Of a stretch of 64,000 nt of DNA, positions 43,803 to 54,839 are shown in pieces. Every line of letters starts with the position of its first letter. Position 1 is the stretch's first letter. Below the pieces are notes generated by a model, which saw only the letters and a program-made list of their open reading frames with translations, made no database searches and was not told the DNA's origin. The stretch is from Cladorrhinum sp. PSN259 (Eukaryota; Ascomycota; Sordariomycetes; Sordariales; Podosporaceae): assembly GCA_033725935.1 (NCBI GenBank), contig MU867087.1, forward strand, positions 310,001-374,000, given 5' to 3'. Made by a program: the position numbers and the translations under genes.

Positions 43803-44902
43803 GGAGGTCGAAGCAGGTGGAGAAGGTAACGAGTGGCTGCCAGACGGTCAACAGGAGAAGATGAAGTCGAAGGTTTCCAGTTGTTGAGTAACGGCGGATG
43901 CCGAGGAGAGGAGCAAACCGGAAAATCGACAGCTCACATGCTCCTGGTGCGGGGGTCAAGGAAACCCCCCCTCGACCGATCCAGGCCGTCCAAATTGGAG
44001 ATAACCACAGCCGCTAAGCAGCCTATTGGCCATGTCATTTTGTCTGCATGACCAAGAGCATCCTCCACGCGGGTTGTTGCCGTCGACATGGCACTGGACA
44101 GAGCCTGGGCAGGGCTCTTTGGTGGTTCGGCCAATGACTGGTGAAAGGAAACGCCATTCAGGCCTCAAGTCGAGCAAACTTGGGGCCTTAATGCAACGTC
44201 TTTTCAATGCTATCTAAGAAATGGAATTCTTAGACTTCACTCAGCAGAAAACGCAATCATGTCCAATATCACCATCTTACATGATGCATGGTCCCTGTAA
44301 ATCGGCAATTGCGGTTGAACTGGCGATCAAGAAAACGGCTGATCGCTCATCGACGCCGATCATTCTGTTTTGTAAAAGTGCCAAAAGAAATTCCAATCCG
44401 GACATCGGTGAGCTTCGATTCTGCAATTCGTCCGGGCACCCGAGAAAATCCATGGGAGCCTGCATCGGAATGTTTTCCAGTGTGCCCGACCAGTGAACTG
44501 TGACGGTTCTCTCCCGGCAGGCAGCAGAACTTCGAGGTTCCCAGCACTGGAGGTCGACCAACGGTGGAACCAACCGGTGTCAGTGGAGATCCCCCAGCTT
44601 TTTTTTTTTGGCTCGCCTTGGCTTTTCTCCACCATGTGCTTCAGTGACATGAACCCCACCATGGGAGGGTGGGGCTAACCAGCAACCGCCACTGTCCGAT
44701 TCCGTCATGAACCGAGGAAAATCGAACTGAATTGTTTTACTCGAATTTCGTCTCGACGCATTTTTACGGTCACCACTTCAAACATCGCAAAACAACAACC
44801 ACCACGTTTCACACGAATCCAACCGTTAGCCCTTAACCAATCTTGATATCCCAATTACGACCCCACCCACTTTTTTTCAAAAAGCAAGCACTACCAACAA
44901 AA
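43803..44902. other. Divergent intergenic region between kinase and SDHAF4-like gene
   Basis: About 1.1 kb with no recognisable gene. The open frames on both strands near 44220-44680 overlap each other. The last 60 bases are C/A-rich. Confidence 0.5.
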
Positions 44903-45355
44903 ATGTCCCTCCGCCGTCTCCTCCTCCTCCGTCCGCTCCCCTCAACAACCCGCTTCTACTCTTCCTCCTTCCAACAATCCCCCTCCCCGCCCCGACTCCC
45001 GCAGGCCCAACAAGAAGAATTCGAGCGCCTCCAGCGCGCAGCCGAAGCAGCTTTATCCTCTCACACCACCTCTACCCCCTCACCAGCTGAATCACAAACC
45101 ACACCGGCGACCAATTCCTCTCGGCACGTCACCACGCCAACATCTTCTTCTGTTCCAGAGAGTCCAGTATTAAACAAAGGGGAGGAACAAAAACAAGAAC
45201 AACAATTTAGTGGAGGTATCAGGAAGGGCGCGCCACCCGAGTTTGAGGGAGAAAAGAACCCAAAGACGGGCGAGGTCGGCGGACCAAAGAATGAGCCGTT
45301 GCGGTGGGGCGGCAAGGGGGATTGGAGTTATAACGGGCGGGTTACGGATTTTTGA
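44903..45355 (+). CDS. Succinate dehydrogenase assembly factor 4-like protein (DUF1674)
   Basis: 150 residues, single exon. The C-terminus GEVGGPKNEPLRWGGKGDWS and then NGRVTDF is the DUF1674 signature of SDHAF4 (yeast Sdh8). Family members are mitochondrial matrix chaperones that protect the flavinylated catalytic subunit of complex II before assembly. Residues 1-20 (MSLRRLLLLRPLPSTTRFYS) form a basic, hydroxylated presequence. The middle is a low-complexity Ser/Thr/Pro/Gln linker. I choose the ATG at 44903 over the upstream in-frame ATG at 44843 because only the shorter form begins with a standard mitochondrial presequence. Confidence 0.9.
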   Translation: MSLRRLLLLRPLPSTTRFYSSSFQQSPSPPRLPQAQQEEFERLQRAAEAALSSHTTSTPSPAESQTTPATNSSRHVTTPTSSSVPESPVLNKGEEQKQEQQFSGGIRKGAPPEFEGEKNPKTGEVGGPKNEPLRWGGKGDWSYNGRVTDF

Positions 45356-46418
45356 TGAAACAGCCAAAATAACAACAGATGAGATTCATGAGTTGTAAAG
45401 GCTTTCTTTAGGGGGGTTGAGATGGATGGGATTGGATGGGGGGGGTTCAATCAAGGGTTGTTTGTGGGTTCAAGAGCTCATAAATATATAAGGCGTCCAA
45501 GAGGTTTCGGGATTGAACTACCTACCACACAGGTTTAATCCCATCTGTATGTTACTGTATATTGTAAGAATAAGAGAAAGTTGTAAAAAAAAAAAAAAAA
45601 ATGTTTTTATGGGATGAAAGAATAATAAATGGTTCACCGCATAAAGTTTCAGCATTTGTCTGTAGCTGTACGATCCATAGAACAAATGACAAGGAATAGT
45701 ACACTTTCATCCTATCACCACTCCTCTACTACTCTACTGAAGATGTGTTGTTGGATGTTTCTATTGTCTTGTAGCAGTACTTTGAACACCCGAACCTCTT
45801 AAGTAACGCTATGCAGCTAGCCAACCAACATGCCCCTCTCAATCGATACAAACTGGGATAGAAAACATGTCTTTCGGCAACAGTAACAACAACGAAATAA
45901 GAACAATAACCACCCTATCCAAGCTTTGTCAAACAAACAAAAATTCCTTTCAATCCCCTTGTGCATCTTCAACACGCTATGCCATAAAGTTTCTACCCCG
46001 TACAACGCTATGTAATACAACGCCACTACAACCCTGCTACCCAGGACATGACCAAACATCAACCCAAGGGATACAAAAGATAGACAAGACCCCGCCACAT
46101 GCTGTCCTACAACTCTTTAAAATCTAGACAAAGAACCAAACAACACCTGACAAAACGTTGCTTTTAAAAAACATGACATACAAACATACAACAAAAGACA
46201 AGAACCTTTAACCAAAAGAGGTATATGCATGCTATGCTAATCTCCATTCCACAACAACAACAAAACACTACAACCTAAGCTAAGCAATAAGCCTAAAGAT
46301 TATCTTGCAATATCTCCAAAGAAACCACCGCCTGACCACCACCTTACCAGTACTGCTATCCCCATCTTTTGAATCATCAGTCTATCACAGTCGGCCGATT
46401 CCGCCGCCAGTAGGGAAC
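45356..46418. other. Convergent intergenic region
   Basis: 3' flanks of the SDHAF4-like and Rxt3 genes, with a run of about 18 A at 45584-45601 and A/C-rich sequence from 45870 to 46310. The open frames here lack motifs. Confidence 0.5.
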
Positions 46419-49400
46419 CTAGCCCCTGGATTGTTCGGCCGACTTGACTGTCTCGGCGAGAGGAATTTCTGGTCTGGGCGCCGGCTCTGGTGCGGTGGTG
46501 GTGGTGGTGGTGGTGGTGGTCGTTGCGGCTGGGGCGGGAGCGGGAACGCCGACTTCCTCGGGTTGTTGCTTGTCCGCTTGTTCCTCTTCCTTGTCCTCTG
46601 CTGTCTCATTTTGGTTTTCGTCGTCACTTTTGTTTTCAGCAACGCCTTTTTGCAATCCGGTTTCAGCCACAACAGGTCCAACTTCCTTCATGTTCTCGTT
46701 CTCGGTCCCACTCCCATTTTCAGTAATCTCCTCCTTCTTTGCCTCCACTTCCTTCTCCTCCAAAACCATCGGCTCTCCATCCTCGGTCACCGAGCTCGAA
46801 CTCTCCGCAGCATTGACTGGAACAGGAGCTGGAGCAGGAACCGTGGCCAAAGTCGGCCCATTCTCCTTATCACTTCCACTGCCCCCTGCTGACTTTGAGT
46901 TATTCTCTCCTCCTTCTGCACCACCGGTTTTGTTCTCTCCACCATTCATGCAACTCGGAGCCTTGGCCCAAGAAGGCGTAGCTTCAATCTCCCTCAGCGC
47001 CTTCCTTATCCTCTCCCTCCTCACCTTACCCCTCAACCGATTCTGCGACTCGGCACCATTCGTAAGCCACCGTATCTCCATAACCATGAAACTCAACCCA
47101 TCGTGAACGGGCCTCACTCGTGAACCTTCCTCTTCGGCGGGGTTTCCACCAAATTCCCTGCTCTTGATTCCAAACCTCGTCGTAGCAGCATACTTTTCCA
47201 ATCTCGGCAAGATAAGCAACTTGACGTGCAAATCCCGGTTCTTAGGGACAGTCATGGGCCCATTCTTAGGGGGCTCGGTATGGACAATGATATTCGGCTG
47301 GTGCTGCTGAGGAGGAGGAGGCGTAGAGGAGGCCCCATTCTTGGCGGTGCTATTCCGCTTGATAAGTTCCTTCACATCCGAAACGGAGTAGCCCTCATCC
47401 AACCCGATCAAATTAACATCCACCTCTTCATTCCACTCGCCTCTGATCCAACCGCCGTGAATGCAAGTAGCAATGACGTCGGAATCGTCAGTATAGACAT
47501 CAGTTCCCCAGAGAGCTCGTGTCCTAGTAATTTCTTCTCGGGACTCCTTCGTCAAATGTTCCTTGCCAATTTTGACCGTCAATGTGCAGTTAAGTCTGTT
47601 GTTCGTCAAATCACGCGATAGAGGGGTCATGGTGGACTTGTATGCTGATCGGGGTGGTCGGCCGGTTCGAGAATCTTGAGCACGAGCTGGTTTGAGGCGA
47701 GGTGTGTAAATCACATCACCAAGGTGAAGGCGTGGCAAGTGAGAGACGCTATCCAGAACGGCCTTTGAGGTGACAACTTGTCTCGGTTTTGGTAGAATAA
47801 CGGGCGACGGACTGCGAGGAGGTGGGACATTTTTGGGTGCGGAACGAGGTGCAACATGATGATGATGGGCGCCAGGGAGCTCCCGTGCAAGACCCGAAGT
47901 CGGTGACGGCACTGGAGTTGAGCCTTTGACGTGTTTAAAGGGAGCATTGCCTGTGTTCGCTGGTGATGCTGTCTGCTCCATCGTGTTGTGGTGATGATGG
48001 TGATGATGATGGCTAGGAATGTTAGACTCGGCAGTTAATTCGTTCACTTTGGAAACATACTGGTGATGATGATGGCCGTGTGTCTTTTGTTTCTTTGCAC
48101 GGCCGCCGACCGGAGTTTGTCTGCCGGTGCTACCCTCTTCATCCCTGATATCCTCTTCTTTGAACTTTCTACCACGCTTTCCACGACCGGGCTTTGCACT
48201 GACTTCTACAACGGGTTCTTGAGGAGCATCCAGCTCATCTCTCCGAAGCAGTCCACCCGAGTTGAAAGGAAGCTGTGCGCCAGCAGCAACTGGGCTTGAA
48301 ATGGCACCAACCCCCGTACCGATACCCGAAAACATTCGGCCAAACTCACTCTTAATGCCTGGCTCGCCTGCTGGGCCCGAAAGTTGGGGTTGAGCACCTT
48401 GCACAGCTTGAGGGAGGGGAGAAATACGTCCTTTTCGGTTGATCTCTTGCACCCCAAGGAGGTTACGTTGATGACCATGAGGACCACTCAGCTCGTCAAG
48501 ACTTCTTCGCGGAGAATCATAAATTTGATGACCTCCCACTGAGTTGTATGCAACAGAAGGTGGAGGAATGCCTTGATCCTCTCGGCTACGGGGCGGAAGT
48601 TGCTGTGGCTGAAGCTGATGCTGTTGTTGCTGGCGTTCGATGTGCATCATATTCATCCGCTGGCGGTCAGGCGAGTCGTAGGACTGCATGTGCGGGGGAG
48701 GAATGGCGTTTGGATGCGGCTGAGGCTGCGGATGCCGCTCCATATACTGAGGCGGGCCGTTGTAGTGTGGTGCAGACGTGGGAGGATATTCTTGATGCCT
48801 GGGAGGTTGGTGCATGGCAGGATCATATGGGGCGCGCCCAGGCTCATATCCAGGTCTCTGCGGCCAGTGATTTCCCTGTTCTCGTGGATCCCTGTGGTCT
48901 CTAGGATCCCTTGGATCTCGTGGGTCTCTTGGATCTCTCAAATCTCTTGGGTCCCTCGAGTCTCTGGGGTCTCTCGGATCCCTTGGGTCTCGATGATCCG
49001 GAGGCCGGCCATACTGCGAGGGTTTCTGTTGTTCCATCTGTCGCGCATACTCTTGCTGCTGCTGCTGTTGTTGTTGCTGATGCATGGCGTGTTGTCGCGC
49101 TTGGTCACCTCCAATCATGGCTCTCTGCCTCTCCTCGTGTTCGCGAAGCTTCATCTCTCGCTCATGCCTCTCGCGTTCGTGTCGTTCTCGGTCATGCCTT
49201 TCTCTCTCGTGCCTCTCCCGCTCTTGTCTTTCAAACTCTTGGCGTTCCCTATCTGGAATGAACCTTGGCTGGTCTTCGTACTTGAGCGCTCTGATAGGGC
49301 GCTCTGGGTTGTATTCCTCAGATGCCCTTATCTCTTCCCGGCGTCCATACATCTCAGGGCCCGGTCGGCCCACTTCCATCGGTCTCGGCGGCGCAATAGG

Positions 49401-50450
49401 CTGGAACGATTTTGGTTGGCTGTTTGGTCGAGGGGGCACACCGCTATTACCCATGCGCACAGGATCTCTCCCTTGTTCGGTTGGAGGCATCGGGGGTCCT
49501 CGTGGGGGGTACGCCTGGGGTGTGCTGTAGCGCTGAACTTCAGGAGTGGAGTTGTAAGGTTGGCCAGGGGGTGATAGCGCGGTAGGTACTCTCGAGTCTC
49601 GAGCTTCATAAAGACGATGGACCTCTGGAGTCTGCGGACGTCTATAAGGCCCATATTCAGACCCCTGGGCTGGGTGCATTCGAGGAGACGCGTGGACTGA
49701 CTGATTGTAGCCCGGCCCTGGACCTGGACCTGGACCTGAACCTGGCCCATTTGAGGGAGGTGCAGGCTGGTATTGAGGCGGAGGTGCTGGCTCCCTGCTC
49801 GCCAGCATCGAAGATATGGACATGCTGCTCCCAGATCCTCCTGGTCTCGGTAGTGACTCCAGCGCGGGCAGCTCACGTCCTCGCGGGAATGTAGTTGGTG
49901 GCCCAACCGGGGGGCGCGGCGGTGGCAGCCCATAAGGTGCGCCCAACTGGTGCCCTGGAGGCCCTTGACCCTGCATGTGTCCTTGCTGCTGGTGCTGTTG
50001 TGGCGGCGAGGTGGGTGGCGGCAGACCGCGAGTCATGGCGGATCCCGACGTTATGGACGAAGTGCTCTGGTGTCGCGAATGCGCCGAGGGTGGCATAGGG
50101 CCGGGGCCGTGCTCGAGGGGATATTGTCGAGAAGCGGGATAGTACGGATGGGGATCGGATGGTTTTCGCGCGTGTACATCGGGGTACGGAGGACCGGTCG
50201 ACGGAGGGTGTGACGCAGGATGAGACGGACCGGGTGGATACTGCGGCGGCGCCTGCTGCTGCTGTCCTTGCTGCTGCTGCTGCTGCTGCTGTTGTTGTTG
50301 TTGTTGTGATTGTTGTTGTTGTTGTTGTTGCTGCTGCTGCTGCGATGTCGCCGATCCGGGCGCGGATGTGAATGACGGTCGACTGAAGGGGGATGCGGCA
50401 GCGTTCCGCGAGAATGGGTGCTGTTGCGGCGGTGGTTGTCTTGGGTCCAT
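46419..50450 (-). CDS. rxt3: Rxt3, histone deacetylase complex (Rpd3L) subunit
   Basis: Single-exon 1343-residue protein. The conserved Rxt3 domain lies at about residues 900-1160: LNCTLTVKIGKEHLTKESRE, then ALWGTDVYTDDSDVIATCIH, GGWIRGEWNEEVDVNLIGLD and MVMEIRWLTNGAE. Rxt3 is a subunit of the large Rpd3 deacetylase complex and acts in the nucleus. The N-terminal 850 residues are disordered and very rich in Gln and Pro: a near-continuous polyglutamine run at about residues 35-60, a charged RER/HER repeat near 430, an RDPRDP repeat near 480-520 and a His run near 830. The acidic/Thr-rich C-terminus ends in a run of 10 Thr. Much longer than the yeast protein (about 300 residues), as is common in filamentous fungi. 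I use the ATG at 50450; the frame opens a few codons further upstream without an ATG. Confidence 0.88.
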   Translation of the reverse strand: MDPRQPPPQQHPFSRNAAASPFSRPSFTSAPGSATSQQQQQQQQQQQSQQQQQQQQQQQQQGQQQQAPPQYPPGPSHPASHPPSTGPPYPDVHARKPSDPHPYYPASRQYPLEHGPGPMPPSAHSRHQSTSSITSGSAMTRGLPPPTSPPQQHQQQGHMQGQGPPGHQLGAPYGLPPPRPPVGPPTTFPRGRELPALESLPRPGGSGSSMSISSMLASREPAPPPQYQPAPPSNGPGSGPGPGPGPGYNQSVHASPRMHPAQGSEYGPYRRPQTPEVHRLYEARDSRVPTALSPPGQPYNSTPEVQRYSTPQAYPPRGPPMPPTEQGRDPVRMGNSGVPPRPNSQPKSFQPIAPPRPMEVGRPGPEMYGRREEIRASEEYNPERPIRALKYEDQPRFIPDRERQEFERQERERHERERHDRERHERERHEREMKLREHEERQRAMIGGDQARQHAMHQQQQQQQQQEYARQMEQQKPSQYGRPPDHRDPRDPRDPRDSRDPRDLRDPRDPRDPRDPRDHRDPREQGNHWPQRPGYEPGRAPYDPAMHQPPRHQEYPPTSAPHYNGPPQYMERHPQPQPHPNAIPPPHMQSYDSPDRQRMNMMHIERQQQQHQLQPQQLPPRSREDQGIPPPSVAYNSVGGHQIYDSPRRSLDELSGPHGHQRNLLGVQEINRKGRISPLPQAVQGAQPQLSGPAGEPGIKSEFGRMFSGIGTGVGAISSPVAAGAQLPFNSGGLLRRDELDAPQEPVVEVSAKPGRGKRGRKFKEEDIRDEEGSTGRQTPVGGRAKKQKTHGHHHHQYVSKVNELTAESNIPSHHHHHHHHNTMEQTASPANTGNAPFKHVKGSTPVPSPTSGLARELPGAHHHHVAPRSAPKNVPPPRSPSPVILPKPRQVVTSKAVLDSVSHLPRLHLGDVIYTPRLKPARAQDSRTGRPPRSAYKSTMTPLSRDLTNNRLNCTLTVKIGKEHLTKESREEITRTRALWGTDVYTDDSDVIATCIHGGWIRGEWNEEVDVNLIGLDEGYSVSDVKELIKRNSTAKNGASSTPPPPQQHQPNIIVHTEPPKNGPMTVPKNRDLHVKLLILPRLEKYAATTRFGIKSREFGGNPAEEEGSRVRPVHDGLSFMVMEIRWLTNGAESQNRLRGKVRRERIRKALREIEATPSWAKAPSCMNGGENKTGGAEGGENNSKSAGGSGSDKENGPTLATVPAPAPVPVNAAESSSSVTEDGEPMVLEEKEVEAKKEEITENGSGTENENMKEVGPVVAETGLQKGVAENKSDDENQNETAEDKEEEQADKQQPEEVGVPAPAPAATTTTTTTTTTAPEPAPRPEIPLAETVKSAEQSRG

Positions 50451-53017
50451 CGCGGTCTTGGTAATTCCAAGCTCGGAAAACAATGACGAGGGTCGCTGAT
50501 TTTTTTACTGCGTCTTGGTTGGCTCACTCAGCCCTTTCACTCTCCTCACTTTTTCCCCAAGGGAGGTCCCTTCTGGCCGGCTGCGCGCCAAGACCTGGGA
50601 TAAGCGATTCAGCGGCGAAGGGCGTGATTCGAGATTCGAGATAAAGTCACCAGCCAACGACTGTCGTCGTTGTCGCCCGTTGTCGTTGTCGCGTTTTCGA
50701 GGATTGATGACGAGAAAAAGATGAAGAAAAAAAAGGTTTAAAAAGAGCTGGTTTGGTTCGACGTTGACGGGGACGGGGGTTGGAGTCCAGGAGGTCCAGG
50801 AGAGAGAGTTCCAGAGATCCCAAAGAAAGCATAAATTTTGCAGCCCTTGTCTCGTTTCTGGGTCGCTTCTGGGGAAAGGTTGGCCGATGCGTGACCACCC
50901 GAACGTGCAGATGGTGGCCCTTGGCTCGAGCTTTTTTTTTCGAGCTTTTCTGCCTTTTCCGTTGCGTCAAGTCGACCCAAAGTCGCGTGTGATTGGGCGG
51001 CGCGCGGGGGTCAAAAGAGGGACGCGAGGAAAGCCGACTGGGACAGGGATTGGGGTTCGGCGCTAGCGGTGTTTGACAGCAGGGGAGATCCTAATTCTGG
51101 TTGACGATTGCCAATTTGCGAGACGTTTGTGTGATGATGTGGCTTGCACACTGCATCTCAGGCTTGCTGCATTTTACTGCAGTAAAAACATATGCACTCA
51201 GGCACGAATCGGTCTCTGAATCAGTAGACTTTTGAAATGCGCTAGCGGCACAAAGCTGCCCGACGGGATGAAAATAGTTGATGGACAAAAACACAATGAG
51301 CATTGGGAATGCCGGAATGCCAGGTTTGTGTCGGGTGGACGGGCGGTGTGGCAGCATCCATCAAAGATGCAACGCCGATTTGGAGAAGCTAGGCATGCAA
51401 GGCCGGCAGGGCAAGGAACCAAACTCGTTCGACCACCACAAGTGAGGGGTTCTTTTTTGGCACCACACAAACCACAAGGCAAGCAAACACAGATACATGT
51501 CGAGGCGACCGCCTCCTTCAGATAAACAACAACAACAACAACAATTACAAAAAGTCGGGATCAAAATCATTGGTATCTCGTGATTCAAGACATCCTATCA
51601 TTTCTCCCCAACAGTAATTACCGCCATGTTGTGGTCCGAAGTACGAGACGAAAGAAGGCGCCACAGAAGAGATGGAAAAAAACGAGGAAAAAAACAGTAT
51701 TTGAAGAATTCGGTAGACCTCGTGGACAATCAAGAAAAGCAAAAACCATCCTATCAACCTTTGTGGATCGCCAAAATGTTTTTGATGCCTTTTTGTATCC
51801 CGAGGGTGCCCACTCCTTGTGGAATGCAAAACGGACGAACGGTTTGTTCGTGAGGAGGGCATGTAGAACGACTGTTTATCTTTATTTTACTTTGTTTCTT
51901 ATGGTGCATATGCATGTCTTGCTTTTTGCCGCGCGAACCATTTCTACTTTGCATATCTCCAAATGGCGGTCTCGTTGCTGCATGTCAAGATGCCTGGGGA
52001 TTCGGGAAGAGGGGAAGAAAACGAAAGGACCTACCTACCTCATCCCGTCTCTGGGTTAGGTTGGGCAGAAAAAAAATGAAAATGAAACAGAGGAGGAAGA
52101 GGAGGATAAGAGGGGGGAGGGTGCCATCATTATCCGTCACATCGTTTTGAATTTAGACGGATACACCTATATGCAAATCATGGGGTAATAGGTAGACGTG
52201 GGATGATGATGCGTTGTGGTGTGGTGGTGTGCGGGAGATCCGTGTCTGGTCGTCCAAAAGTTGCGGTTGGGGTAAGTGGATCTAAGAGAACGAGAGGCCG
52301 CGGCATGTTCCCGTGAATCCATGGGCCCGACCACATCGCTCCTCGACCCCTGTCAATCAATCACAAGCTTCCCCCATCAGAATCATCAGAAAACTCCTCT
52401 GTTCCTTGTTGAGACCCAATTTTCAACGGCCGGCTGTCTCCTCCGGCACATTTGATTCTCGCATCTGCATTTTCTGACGCGACTCTGAGATTTGTTTTCA
52501 TATCACTTTTTCTCCCTTTCTAATTTTTTTTCCTCTCAGAGATCCCCAAACCCTCTGGATTTCGATACCTGGTCGACAGTCCCTTTCCCGCCACAAGCCC
52601 CAAGCCCCAAGCCATCAACGGTGGCCACAAAATGAATACTTCCTTTGTCAGCAATCACATGGGTAGCGCTAATCACTGAGGTCATTGCTTGTTTTGTTCT
52701 CTGTGGATATTTATGAACCGGGGTCCTGTTGATCATGCCACCGTTAGATCGACCACACTTGTCTAACAAACACCCCTTCGTGATGGACAGAGGCGTGTCC
52801 CAGTTACACAGTTTGATCACCAATACAACATCGCCGTCATGGCACTTACCAGTGAGGCTGAAGGCCGCCTTCTTCGTCTCATTTTGACACCTCACCAGCC
52901 TGAAAGTAGTGGGGCATCACAAGGGCTCCTTCATTATCTCTAATACTCTGTATACAAGCCATGAGAATTACTTTAGGGTTTCCATCAGGGCCATCGTCAA
53001 ATGCGCCGTCGTCCCAG
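50451..53017. other. Long intergenic region, no gene seen
   Basis: 2.6 kb between the Rxt3 start and the sedolisin stop codon. It holds the Rxt3 promoter and leader, a CAACAACAACAACAACAACAA microsatellite at about 51526-51546, several polypurine tracts (52070-52120) and pyrimidine tracts near 52500. The longest open frame (about 159 codons, 51580-52059) shows no motif and conflicts with opposite-strand frames. Confidence 0.5.
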
Positions 53018-54839
53018 TCAAGCATTTGGAACACCAGGAGCAGCCACTGCCAACATCTCGGCAAACTTTGGTGTTCCCAATCCCGTCACAGGGTCCCATC
53101 CAGCCGTAGCATTCCAGGCGGCAGCCTGTCGATTAAACTCCGGCCTAGACCTGCATCCCGTTGAGGAACCAGCAGTAATATCTGTAAATACATTAGGGTT
53201 CGCATACAGCCAAGGATTCAAAAATCCAAGTGGCTTTTGTCCTTGCGACCTTCTTGCAGCATTTAGTAACGCAATGATGCCTGCAACCACGGGAGAAGAG
53301 GCGCTGGTCCCTGAAAGCATAGCACGAGATCCCTTGTCGATGACAGCAAAGCTGGAGCCCTGGGCGGCAACATCAGGGAATCCACGGCCGCCACGATCAA
53401 AGAAGGGTGCATAGGTGTCTCCAATCTTTGCCAGGTACGACTCGACAGCAGCACTCTGCCACGCCGGCCGCTCGTGGTACATACTGAAGCCTCCGCTAGA
53501 GAAGCTTACTGCCCTCTCGGGCTCGACCCGATATGTTCCTCCTACAGCGGTAACGTATGGGCAGCCGGCCGGGAATCCGGGTTCGAAGAATGTTGAATTA
53601 TCCGTGTTTCGCCGGCAGTAGCCACCTGGGCCCGAGTCTCCGGAGGAGAAAAGAACCGAGACACCACGAGCACCGAGCTGCATGAACATGTTGCACACAC
53701 GGAGGGCATACTCCCTGGGAACGGATTGCTCTTCCTCACCGTACGAGACGGAAATTGTCTGTGGCAATTGTTCGTCCGATCGTGAGAGAAGGTATTGCAG
53801 CCACTCAAAGTAGGGCTCATTGCTCCCCGGGGGTGTTGGTTGGGTCTGTGTTGGAACCAGTGGGCCGCGGCCACCCGTGCTGTATTGGAGGATAGGGATA
53901 GGATAGCTCATGGCCAGGATGTACTGGACATCAAGGTTCGCCTCAGCTGTGGCAGAATCAGTACTTGCACGTGGGCACAAAAAGAGGTATTCCATCCCAA
54001 GACTTACCGCTGTCATCCCAGCTCGCTTGATCATCCAGTCCACCATTCACGAGTTCAACAGAAAAGTTCTGACCCTTGGCGGCAGAGAGATACTGGCTCT
54101 GAAAAAGCTGAAGGTCTGTGTAGCGGGCATATTCCTCCAGGAACGAGGCAAACGCAACCTTGTTGGCTGGATCATTTGATGGCTTGTACCTGACGTTGTA
54201 GAGGTCTCTCAAGCATTGAGGGGTTATTGTGGTGTTGCAGGCTGCAGCTTGGTCTGCGCCCTGGTCTGCCACCGTAAACTTGGTGCTGTGGACCCCGTCT
54301 GGACGGTAGATGTCGAAAATGGTGGACCTTTGGGCATTTGGCTGGCCGAAACGCGTGGTGGGCTGCACGAGGTCAATGTGGCGGGCAACCTCATCCGGAA
54401 CGGCGTATGATAGGGCTCGGATCTTAGGCGTCTTGTCGTCAGTATACTGGTACCAGGCGAATCTCGCGTCAAGGAGGCGGTTGGCCTTGTCTACTGTGGT
54501 CGAAAATGTGACCCAGTCATTGTCGACCGCCGGTTCGATTCCATGGGCTTCGAGCCATCTAACAACGGCCGAAGTGGCGGCCTTGGAGGGTGCAGTATAA
54601 GACCTGATCTCGTCACGCGTCATGTGTTTGCCATAGTTGACGTGTCCTGGTGTTGACATGTCCAGCACAAGTTGCTCCAGGGCTTGGGCACGTTGCTGCT
54701 TGAGGCCAACGCGGAGCAGAACCTTTTCCTCTGGCTCAGCAGCTCTGATCTGCTTCCAGCCTTGTGGAATGGCCGCGAGGGTGTCCATGACACGGGCCGA
54801 CACGGCCGTCGCCAGCAGAAGAGAGGACAACAGCAGCAT
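53018..54839 (-). CDS. Secreted sedolisin / tripeptidyl peptidase (family S53)
   Basis: Two minus-strand exons, 54839-54008 and 53946-53018, separated by a 61-base intron (GTAAGT donor, CCACAG acceptor) give 586 residues. Residues 1-16 are a signal peptide (MLLLSSLLLATAVSA). The activation peptide spans to about 190 with the pro-domain pattern VGLKQQRAQALEQLVLD and HVNYGKHMTRDEI. The catalytic residues are visible: AEANLDVQ with Glu279 and Asp283, SSGDSG with the oxyanion Asp381, and SGTSASSP with Ser492. A Ca-binding loop is likely near the C-terminus (DPVTGLGTPKF). Sedolisins are acid proteases secreted for protein digestion. The intron splits the protein just before the Glu/Asp pair. Confidence 0.9.

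Noticed and set aside
44843..44902. Twenty-codon N-terminal extension of the SDHAF4-like protein
   Set aside because: The shorter start gives a normal mitochondrial presequence.
48573..49574. 333-codon plus-strand frame
   Set aside because: Antisense shadow of the repeat-rich Rxt3 coding sequence.
50451..50483. Eleven-codon N-terminal extension of Rxt3
   Set aside because: It would need a TTG start; the ATG at 50450 is adequate.
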